Assembly (NCBI RefSeq): GCF_003086295.3
Contig: NC_092052.1
Span: 14,228,346 to 14,292,345 of the forward strand
Origin: Arachis hypogaea
Taxonomy: Eukaryota > Streptophyta > Magnoliopsida > Fabales > Fabaceae
Direction: 5' to 3'
Length of the DNA: 64,000 bases
Of this stretch, positions 55,125 through 64,000 are shown in pieces. Positions within the stretch are counted from its first letter, which is position 1, and each line of letters opens with the position of its first letter. The notes beneath the pieces were generated by a model that ran no database searches, was not told where the DNA came from, and saw only the letters and a program-made list of their open reading frames with translations. The position numbers and the translations under genes were made by a program.

Positions 55125-56689
55125 TGCAATCACACTTTTGCAATCCCGCGCAACTAACCAGCAAGTGCACTGGGTCGTCCAAGTAATACCTTACGTTAGT
55201 AAGGGTCGATCCCACGGAGATTGTTGGCTTGAAGCAAGCTATGGTTATCTTGTAAATCTTAGTCAGGATATCAATAATGGTTCTTAGTTTTAATTGCGAA
55301 AAATAAAAGAGTATGAAATAAATACTTGTTATGCAGTAATGGAGAATAGGTTGGAGTTTTGGAAATGCTCTGTCTTTTGAATCTCTGCTTTCCTACTGTC
55401 TTCTTCTTCACGCACGCAAGGCTCCTTCCATGGCAAGCTGTATGTTGGTGGATCACCGTTGTCAATGGCTACCATCCGTCCTCTCAGTGAAAAAGGTCCA
55501 CGTACATGGCTAATCATCTGAAGGTTCTCACTTGTGTTGGAATAGGATCCAGTGATCCTTTTGCGTCTGTCACTACGCCCAACAGTCGTGAGTTTGAAGT
55601 TCGTCACAGTCATCCCTTCCCAGATCCTACTCGGAATATCACAGACAAGGTTTAGACTTTTCGGATCTCAGGAATGCTGCCAATCGATTCTAGCTTATAC
55701 CACGAAGACTCTGGCCTCACGGATTTGAGTGCTCTGTTGTCAGGAGAGGCAGTCAAACTCATGAACCAGAAGCCCAAGAGATACACACTCAATCTAAGAT
55801 AGAACGGAAGTGGTTGTCAGGCACGCGTTCATAGGTTGAGAATGGTGATGAGTGTCACGGATCATCACATTCATCATGTTGAAGTGCAAATGAATATCTT
55901 AGAATAGAAACAAGCGTGATTGAATGAAAAACAGTAGTAATTGCATTAATCCATTGAGACACAGCAGAGCTCCTCACCCTCAACCATGGGGTTTAGAGAC
56001 TCATGCTGTAGAAGATACAAATTCAGATGTAAAATGTCATGAGGTACAAAATAAATCTCTAAAAGTAGTTTGTATACTCAACTAGTAACCTAGGTTTACA
56101 GAAAATGAGTAAACTAAGATAGATAGTGCAGAAATCCACTTCTGGGACCCACTTGGTGTGTGTTTGGGCTGAGCATTGAAGCTTTCACGTGCATAGGCTA
56201 TTCCTGGAGTTAAACGCCAGGTTGTAACCTGTTTCTGGCGTTTAACTCTAGCTTGTAACCTGTTTCTGGCGTTTAACGCCAGAATAGGGCAAGAAGTTGG
56301 CGTTTAAACACTAGTTTGAGTCATCAAAACTCGGGCAAAGTATGGACTATTATATATTGCTGGAAAGCCCTGGATGTCTACTTTCCAACGCAATTGATAA
56401 CGTGCCAATTGGACTTCTGTAGATCCAAAAATTCTATTTCGAGTGCAGGGAGGTCAGAATCCAATAGCATCTGTAGTCCTTTTTCAGCCTCTGAATCAGA
56501 TTTTTGCTCAGGTCCCTCAATTTCAGCCAGAAAATACCTGAAATCACAGAAAAATACACAAATTCATAGCAAAGTCCAGAAATGTAATTTTTGCATAAAA
56601 ACTAATACAAATATACTAAAAAGTAATTAAAATATATTAAAAACTACCTAAGAACAATGCCAAAAAGCGTATAAATTATTCGCTCATCA
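55125..56689 (-). repeat. 5' LTR of the Athila-like element
   Basis: About 1,565 bp. On the - strand it begins TGATGAGCGAATAA and ends in TGCA. It includes the conserved legume Athila segment with AGTAAGGGTCGATCCCACGG near the inner end (on +), and three to four CTGGCGTTTAACGCCAG-type palindromes at 56208-56314. Confidence 0.85.
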
Positions 56690-57010
56690 GTCTTCATCCT
56701 GGTACCCAGTCTGCGACCCCGCCATCCTACAACTATGGTATGTACCTGAAATCATCACAGCCTCAAGCGACCCCTCCATTAGCTCCACTGTCTCAACCTT
56801 AGCTTCACATCCATCAGTATGCCACATATCCATCCTCTGGAGGGCTCCAGCCATATCATCCGCAGCCACTCCAGGACACCGCTGTCCCTCTAATGCCTCA
56901 GGAAGATCCTCGTCCTTCTCAACCTCAGTGCCAGGCTCAACCTCCACCGTGTGGTACCGGGCACAGGTGCTACTACTAGGATCCTCGCCACCGATGATGT
57001 TATATGTTTG
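56690..57010 (+). pseudogene. Pro/Gln-rich C-terminal coding remnant
   Basis: Directly beyond the Athila LTR, one + frame gives a Pro/Gln/Ser-rich low-complexity peptide (ATPPSYNYGMYL, then SQPQATPPLAPLSQP, PHPQPL-like) with few stops before termination near 56985. This looks like the disordered tail of a plant mobile domain-type or other transposon-associated gene, cut at its 5' side by the LTR insertion. No domain is left to confirm this. Confidence 0.35.
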
Positions 57011-57398
57011 GGTTGTAGTTCTTTTTATTGTTTTATATTTTGGTTGTCTTGTTTATTCACTTTTTTAGCTAGTATGTGAAGCTCTGTATTGTAAACAGTT
57101 GTTGTTTATTATGTTGTAATTTCTTATGACTATTACCCTCTGCCTTATAAAAGTAAAATACGAAACTAAATTATTACATCTCCGAAGTCTATAAAATGTC
57201 AAAACCAAAGGATTCCACTTTAAACAAAAATAAAAATAACACCAACATATTACATCATCAATTAAACTAAAATGTAAAACTAAGGATTGACATTTCTGAT
57301 AAATCAAAAAGGCTACAGCTTCATTTAACTGGTATAATCAAATGATAAAAAAACTTCAACAGGAATAAACTACATCCATACTAAAAGAACTGTAGGTC

Positions 57399-59952
57399 CT
57401 AGGCATCTCTCGTGGGTTGATTAGAACAACCCCTTCTAATATGACCGGATTGCCTACAGAGGCCACACCGCTTCTCATGTTGCTCGACCTCATCCATATC
57501 ATTCAAGAATCTGGTGGAAACGGGTCGTCCAGTCGCCTTCGAACGCGTGACAGGATTAGGACACAACATCGTCCCATACCACTCCGGCCAAAGGGACTCG
57601 TCAAGAATCGGTGGAAACTCCACCTCGTACACCTTGAACATAGCTTCCTGCCTGTAAATCGGATGCACATACGGGTACCACTCAATGCTAGCGGCGACAC
57701 ACCCGGCAAGTGCGTGGCGGCACGGATAGTGGAGAGAATGAAATAGTCCACAATAACACGTACTTTTTGATAGACGAAGACGGAAGGAACCTTGCGACCA
57801 ACCCTCGAACGGCTCTAGCTCCTTCACAACAAACATAGAGGCCCGCCTATCACAATGAGTGACACGCATCTTCGGGATGCCTTCTCTATTCTTTTTAATG
57901 GTGGCTAAGAGTCTTTGGGAGAAACGGTTTCCATTCGCCATCTGTGACTGCGCCTCCCTGCCCTTCGTCACAAACAACTTCTACAGTCTTTCATACATGA
58001 TGCGCACAATGGCTGAAATCAGAGTGTATCGTGTCCCCTTCAGAACTACATTGATGCACTCTAACAGATTTGTGGCCATGTGTCCAAACCGCCGCCCACT
58101 GTCGAAATGTTGCAGCCAAATCTCCTGTTGAACCGACCAGCCCAATCTGCCATCGCCGAGGAGAATCCTCTCAAGGCATCCATGTACCACTCATACCCAG
58201 CCTTGCTTGGACTGTAAGCAGCATTTATGAGGTATCTCTTGCCCTTAGCTGACTTGAACTGAGTCATGAAATTTGCAGCTATGTGTCTGATACAGTAAGC
58301 ATGAAATGCTCTTGGGGGATGCCATCCACTATCGTCGGCGCTTAGCGCGGCCTTGATGGCCTGAGATCAGTCGGAGATAACCAGCAGACCATCTTGTGGG
58401 GTGGCATGGTGTCTCAGATTAGTAAAGAAGAACGACCATGACTCGGTGCTTTCGGACTCGACAACGGCAAAAGCAATAGGCAGGATGTTGCTGTTGCCGT
58501 CTTGCGCCACCGCAATAAGCAACACTCCACTGTATCTGCCATACAGATGCGTGCCGTCGACAGATACAAACGGCTTGCAATGCTTGAATGCCTCGACACA
58601 TGAGGGAAAAGCCCAAAATACTTCGTCGAACATGGTACAACCTCGTACCAAGAGGTGCCCATCGTAGAACGGTTTGACACGTAGGTCACAAATGGTTCCA
58701 GGAAAATAGTTCTGCAGTGCCTGAAGCAGCTTCGGCACCTTGTTGTAGGACTCTTCCCAATCCCCGTAGATCTGTGCAATTATCTTCTGCTTTGTCATCC
58801 ACACCTTTCTGTAGGAGGGTTTGAAATGATAGCTCGCCTGGACCGCACCTTATAACACCAGAATACTCACAGAGGGGTTGGACTGTATCAACGGCAATAT
58901 GACCATGCAAATGAAACTGCTGTTTAATTGGCGATGGTCTTGAGACATGGTGGGTGCTAGACAACTGTGCACTCCACCAACCCTCCAAACCTCCCTAACC
59001 ACAACAAAACAATATTGCTTCAGCCATATCTCAAACCTCTTTAATATATTACACAGAAGTACTCAAAAGCACAATTAAAGTTGAACTTACCAGTATCTGA
59101 GGTTCTGCCGAAGGGCCACACGATGGCTCTATAAACACCCATTGTCTGCTTGACGGCACTGCACATGGTACTTTAACCGATCCAATTCGAGCACCCGGTA
59201 CTCAACACTCCTGCGAATACTGTAGTTCTTCACACTTTGCAGCATTGCCTATCGGCATTTGAACCTGCGGCCGACCCGAAACTCTACCCCACCGTCTAAG
59301 TTGTAATCCTCTTCACCCGTGTCCGAAAACGGAGTCCTCTCATGCATGGCGTCCAGATCCAAACTGTGATAGTGACTTGGCACCGTCGATAGCACCGGAA
59401 TTGGGTGAAGTAGAGGCAAGACATGGCATGCCACAGTCTGGGCAGACATCTCCGGCACAAACTCTTCCTCATCGCCACCTTCGGAAGAATCACTGTTCGC
59501 ACTATCCACCACGTAATCTTTGTCCGACTCCTCCTCGCCCTCCTCCGCCTCATCCAATGGAATGACGACATGAATGGGCGGTGGTGCGAGAGGTCGGTCG
59601 TTCGGTACATAGGTCGAGTGCACAAAACCACCACGACAACTATCTCCCACCTCAATGGAAAGCTCCATTACCTGTTCCGCCATGATCCTCCCATGGATGT
59701 TGAACATCAGTCGCACATGCTCGTCCCCTTGAAGTCGGAATACCGGAAAACTCTGTTATCCATGGGTGCCAGCAACCTATACCCCACCCTTCCGATCTCC
59801 CTCACTTCTGTACCACCGAGCTTGCTCAATATCAAACTTTTCAACTCTGACAACGTATTTACACGTTGAGTGCGCAACAATATCGGATTCTCATACTCAA
59901 ATGTCACTCTGTTATTGCCATTTTTCATACAACAATTGGGATAAACACACAC
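57399..59952 (-). pseudogene. MULE transposase gene (decayed)
   Basis: Fragments on the - strand in family order. 59707-59952 and 59249-59716: N-terminal PB1-like domain (TLSELKSLILSKLGG, GRVGYRLLAP), then an acidic linker. About 59090-59250 is a zinc/FAR1-like stretch with stops. 58686-58988 and 58367-58804: transposase domain with the first catalytic Asp in FVSVDGTHLYGRY and the second in GLLVISD. 57981-58267: continuation (INAAYSPSKAGYEWY, LLECINVVLKG). 57399-57977: SWIM zinc finger (CYCGLFHSLHYPCRHALA) and a C-terminal zinc knuckle (CGLCRQSGHIRRGC). There are at least two frameshifts and several stops, one directly after the second catalytic Asp. Inactive. Terminal inverted repeats were not resolved. 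Confidence 0.9.
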
Positions 59953-60096
59953 ACTATATATACACTGTTACTGGCCATTGTTGCCTTGTTTCCGTGAGAA
60001 AAAATGAGACAGAGAAAGGATTTGAAATGTGTGTGGAGATTGGAGAATACCAAGGGTTACACATCCTTTTATAGCAGCTGCAAATTTGTCTTCTCT

Positions 60097-60177
60097 TATC
60101 TCGTTTACAGTGTAAACGAGATATACACGTGGCAGTGTGACGTGTCTTATCTCGTTTACACTGTAAACGAGATAAGA
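60097..60177. repeat. two long palindromes upstream of the MULE transposase gene
   Basis: 60097-60123 is a perfect palindrome with 13-bp arms (TATCTCGTTTACA) around a central G. 60145-60177 is a perfect palindrome with 16-bp arms around a central C, with the same core. They are 21 bp apart; the spacer contains CACGTGG. They lie in the likely promoter or terminal region of the element. Confidence 0.95.
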
Positions 60178-60284
60178 GAGAGAAATTTAAATCGGTAAAT
60201 AATTTTTAAATTATTTATTTTAGTACTTATTACATTTATTTTATTTATTAAAATAAAAAATCCTGAAGATTACTCATAGTTTTC

Positions 60285-60547
60285 AAAGAATAAATGATCA
60301 TTTGTACCCCATGAAAGATAAAAATGCTGACATATGTACCTATACTAAATCGAAACTAAACTTGTACCCACGCAAGATGTCCTCCGTGTGACAAAAGTAC
60401 CTTGTCTTTGGAGGGTTGGAGTGCCACGTAGGGTACTTTTCTCACACAGAAAGCATCTTGTGTGGGTACAAGTTTAATTTCGATCTAATGTGGATACATA
60501 TGTCAATATTTTCATCTTTTATAGATACAAATGGTCATTTATTCTTT
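60285..60547. mobile_element. foldback MITE
   Basis: 263 bp, inverted along its whole length: AAAGAATAAATGATCATTTG on the left against CAAATGGTCATTTATTCTTT on the right. Internal pairs include ACTTGTACCCACGCAAGATG and CATCTTGTGTGGGTACAAGT. Non-coding. Confidence 0.85.
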
Positions 60548-61829
60548 CAATGTTTATTTTCCAAAATTCAAAAACAAGGATTATAAGCATCATGATTCAT
60601 GGGCTAGTTTAGTGTGTTTACTGTTAAAGTTAATTAGTGTGTTTGTCACTATGTTTGAATCATTTATAAGCTTTTAATCATAATTTTTAGATAAATTATA
60701 AAATAAAATTGTAAATTTTTAAATTTTATTAGTATGGTGAATTCACATATTTGAAATTATATATTATATTTTTAATAATTTTATTTATATTTAATTAGAT
60801 CGGTTGGATTCTAATTAGATTCTGGTTGGACTAGTAATTCATTGAATCGGTCACTTAAACAATTCATTGACCGATTTGGTTCTCGAACCTTACTTTTTAT
60901 TTTTGAGGAACCCAATTTTAGGCTTTAGTTTAGCCGTACTCATTGACTCTAGAGTCTCATCAACTATTTATTACAAATATAAACGAATAATTTATGGTAA
61001 ACTACCAAAAATGCACTCAAATAATTTTGTCTGTTAATAAAAATACACCTGGATTTTGTTATCGACAAAAATACGCAAACGTTAACGGCTCCATTCAAGG
61101 TTAACGAAAAAGAATGATGTGGCAATCGGAGGTTCCTTACGTGGACAGTGACACGCTGACATGGCCAAAAAGAGTGTATTAGTTGTCTTTAATTTAATTT
61201 ATCCCATATTAAAACCCTAATTGGCCCCAAATTGTCAATTGAAACTCTAAGTATGTTTTTTATTTAAGTCAAAGTGAGAGTGAAGTCCACGGGAAAAGAG
61301 AGACTCGTGGAAAGAACGTCGCTTGCTCACGGGAGAGTAGGGGTGGCAAAACGGGTCAAACCCGCTAAAAATGCGGGTCGGGTTAGAATTTGGAACCTGC
61401 CAAATTTGCGGGTTTTGGCAGGACGAGGCGACCCGCCGGATCAAAGATTTTTTTTTCTTTTTTTGTTAAATAATTACTATTACAAAATTAATAATTATAT
61501 CATTTTCAAACATTTTTTTTTCATTTTTTTGTTTTTATTCTTCTTTTAGTTATTAATTTTATTTATTTTATTTTACAATTTCGTATATATGCTCAAATTA
61601 TGTAACTTATTTTTTAAAATAAAGATGGCTCTATTGACAAATGTTATTTTGAACAATTTTATTAAAATTAAAAATTAAAAAAAAATAGTAAAAAAAGAAT
61701 TATAAGGAATTCTTAATTTTGAGGTCAATAATTTTCTTTCTGCTAGAAGATTTGATTTCATTAAAAGAAAAATAAAAAACAAAACAAAGATATATAATAT
61801 ACCGAGAACAATACGACATGCACGTATTC
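60548..61829. other. AT-rich intergenic DNA with repeat fragments
   Basis: Near 60800-60900 is a CGGTTGG/CCGATTTGG repeat fragment related to that at 46.1 kb. At 61340-61440 GTAGGGGTGGCAAAACGGGT begins a GC-rich stretch of GGGTC/GACCC words typical of a hAT-like MITE. The rest is AT-rich. No gene. Confidence 0.4.
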
Positions 61830-61982
61830 TTTTTTTTTTTTTTTTTCAGTTAGATGGATTGAACAACTCTTAATTCTAGATATTATATCACACACAGCAC
61901 ACTCATATACATTATTTGGCCATTATTAAGATTCAAACCCGAGTGCAATATATTTAGCCACTCAACCAACAGCCTCGGGGAT
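61830..61982 (-). mobile_element. SINE-like retroposon
   Basis: On the - strand a tRNA-like head carries an A-box-like TGGTTGAGTGGC (61957-61968) and a B-box-like GGGTTTGAATC (61930-61940). An unrelated body of about 80 bp follows, then a poly(A) tail of 17 (poly(T) at 61830-61846 on +). This is the layout of plant tRNA-derived SINEs. Target duplications were not found. Confidence 0.55.
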
Positions 61983-62617
61983 AATAGTTGTGGGGCAGAA
62001 ATAGTCCATTTTGGTCGGAAAATGTTTTTTGAGCAAGATGAGTGAATGGATTTGTGAAGGGTATCATTGATATAAATATAATGGAGCAAATGGACCGAAA
62101 TATAAATAGAAGATAAAACAATAGTTAGGTTCAAAATGGGACTTTAACATCAGTCTAAAATTTTTACAATGGACCAATTGCTGCTATCTATATATATCAA
62201 CCAAAGAATTGAGGGAAGAAAAAGAAAAGACATAGATGGGGGGAAAAAAATCTCTCTCACTAACAACATCACAATTATCTCCTAATCACACTACCTTTTG
62301 TGCCTAAACCTTTAGTTGTTGTAGATGAAAAATGGATACCATGATTGCATAGATGTGTGTCCACATTTCTCACTGTGTATCAGCATCATGTGATCATATA
62401 AAGAAGGTTGACACATTTTCAAATAATGCAACATAGCAAACTCCTCTATGACTTCATTATTAGCAATAGAGACTCTGCTAATCTTCTGTTCATACTTCAT
62501 ACCTTATTCATCACACCTCTCTGTCTCTCACCATAAAGGAACTTGTTTGTGTCATGGCATATAGCGATTTACCGAGGCAAAAGTGTTGAAAACATAACTG
62601 CTAAGAGCGTTGTGAAA

Positions 62618-63958
62618 TCAACTAGCTACTGCAAGCTCCATGTTTGGGAGCTCTGTTTCCAGATTTTCGGCGTCGGTAACCAAAGGATTTTTCTGGAAAT
62701 TGTTTCGCAACTGACCACACGCTGCATTTGCGTCAAGTCCTCTGGTTTGACGTATGCTAACAGTTATTTTATTGGACTCCAAAGCAGCCGCGAATGCTTG
62801 CACCTATTCCAAGATTATCAAATAACTCAGTTGATAAGGCAAATCATGTAGAATGGACAAACAAATAATGAAATCAGCATACTGCTTTCTTGTAAGGACG
62901 GCGGTACTCAGAGCCTTCTACCGGATTGAAAGGTATCAAGTTCACATGATAACCAGGCCCCCATTCATGGAGTAGTTTGGCGAGTTCTATCGCATTATCT
63001 ACCGAGTCATTGACTCCAGCTGTTCAAACATAATGCCAATAAAATACTCCTTAAATTATGTAGATTCATCAACATTTAACATATGGACGAGGAACAAGTC
63101 AGCATTGAATTGGAAATTAAATTTCTTACCTAAAAGTGCATATTCAAAGGAAACCCGCCTATTTGTTTCACGGTAGTATTCCCGACAATCTTTCATAAGT
63201 GCATTCAATGGATACGATTTTGCACTAGGAACAATTTTCTCCCTAAGTTTCTGGTTAGGAGCATGCAGGCTGTTGCAAGATACAAAATAAAAATCACATG
63301 CACACATGCTAGAAAGAAAATTATATATACATACATCAGAAATTAGGGAGTAATGTCATTTTATAGAGTTATATATGGACAACTGGCTCAACAGAAAGTA
63401 AACTTGCAGCGCTCCCAATATTTGCGGTCAAGCCGGTGACTCTAAAGCTGCTCTGGGGGTATCAAAAGATGATGGAACGAATATATTTCCTAACAAATTT
63501 TATGATAAAACTTTCCTAATTTCTGGCTCAATATTATGAATTTACTGCTAGACGCTGATATTAAATAAGTTCATGATGCAGTAATGGATATCTCTTCACT
63601 GAGCACATCAGAAAATTTAATTGCCATTGCCACCATAAAATTATCGCATTACAGAATACTTACCAAGCAAAAGAAAGAACTTTGGAATAGAACAAAGACT
63701 CTCAATTATAAAGGATGCCAGCAACTGTGGCAAACCCAAGGCCTAAACTCTAAATATCCATGCAAATGGCATCAAATATCAATCTTAGAATCAAGGGACA
63801 AAGTAAGGACATTAATTCTTGAATCAAGCCTTCATTTGTAACAAGAGAAATTACCTCACAGCTAATGTAGATTGAAGTTTGTGAGAAGCCAGCTTCTTTA
63901 ATGTATTTGGAACACCCACAGTGGAGATGGTCATCATTCTTTGCCCAATTTGGATATC
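62618..63958 (-). CDS. RlmN-family radical-SAM RNA methyltransferase (3' half, partial)
   Basis: Four exons on the - strand: 63855-63958 (5'-most in the window), 63130-63269, 62883-63019, 62618-62803. GT-AG junctions and phases agree (567 nt, 188 aa plus stop). Signature segments: [60 protein letters not shown], and [18 protein letters not shown]. The Cys in AACGQL corresponds to the catalytic Cys (Cys355 in E. coli RlmN) that forms the adduct with the target adenine. Family members methylate C2 of adenine in 23S rRNA and some tRNAs; the plant proteins are probably organellar, but the transit peptide and the CX3CX2C iron-sulphur motif lie beyond the right edge. A 25-residue C-terminal tail follows the catalytic region. 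Probably intact, truncated by the window. Confidence 0.93.
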
Positions 63959-64000
63959 CTAAAAGGAAAATACATTGAACAAAAGCACACTTAGAAACAA

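Larger units (their letters stand above)
46876..56689 (-). mobile_element. Athila-like Ty3/gypsy retrotransposon (decayed)
   Basis: Transcription runs right to left: 5' LTR (56689 to 55125), primer site for tRNA-Asp, leader, gag, protease, RT, RNase H, integrase, a long 3' region, and a truncated 3' LTR. RT before integrase defines Ty3/gypsy, and the protease motif DLGASINLIP is typical of Athila. LTR ends and the CTGGCGTTTAACGCCAG arrays resemble elements I associate with Arachis (FIDEL and relatives). Pol keeps one frame but has at least six in-frame stops, so the copy is inactive. Target duplications cannot be found because the downstream end is truncated. Confidence 0.9.

Overview
This window is plant nuclear DNA: spliced genes with short AT-rich introns, nuclear tRNA-Lys genes, and heavy transposon nesting. 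The arrays of the palindrome CTGGCGTTTAACGCCAG inside an Athila-type Ty3/gypsy element, and the LTR ends of that element, are what I associate with peanut (Arachis). I therefore infer a wild or cultivated Arachis genome. The species cannot be fixed from sequence alone.

Layout. 1-15 kb: the 3' exon of an unnamed gene, a CACTA transposon end, an intact B3-domain (DUF313-like) gene at 3.6-4.6 kb, and scattered duplicate copies of that gene's 5' region (about 1.6, 2.7, 3.0, 5.0, 10.5 and 12.6 kb). This part also holds a solo Sirevirus LTR with perfect 5-bp target duplications (6398-8284), two unnamed gene 3' ends (8.6-9.1 kb on +, 9.44-9.59 kb on -) and two copies of one MITE. 15.5-23.5 kb: two well-resolved genes on the - strand, a leucine-zipper/DUF547 protein (nine coding exons, 528 aa) and a small C2-domain protein (five exons, 155 aa), with a tRNA-Lys(UUU) gene between them.

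24.8-38.8 kb is a nested transposon complex. A Mutator-like element with about 500-bp terminal inverted repeats and 9-bp near-identical flanks was split by an 11.2-kb Sirevirus (Ty1/copia) inserted in its left repeat. The Sirevirus carries an envelope-like third gene and a chimeric downstream LTR. A foldback element and a hAT-like element sit in the core of the Mutator-like element. 38.8-43.2 kb: AT-rich DNA, a stray copy of an SR-gene 3' flank, two identical tRNA-Lys(CUU) genes and a Helitron. 43.65-45.77 kb: an intact SCL30-type SR splicing factor gene (six coding exons, 284 aa) with a 5'-UTR intron and a telo-box.

46.9-56.7 kb: a decayed Athila-like element on the - strand with a nearly complete 5' LTR but only 114 bp of 3' LTR. 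56.7-60.2 kb: a Pro/Gln-rich coding remnant and a decayed MULE transposase gene with long palindromes upstream. 60.3-62 kb: a foldback MITE and a SINE-like insertion. 62.6 kb to the end: the 3' half of an RlmN-family radical-SAM RNA methyltransferase gene on the - strand.

The genes do not form a pathway; they are ordinary housekeeping or regulatory genes between transposons. I found no defence-island or cluster-type system. The most unusual signal is that five unrelated transposon families here each carry arrays of short palindromes with one CpG per arm.
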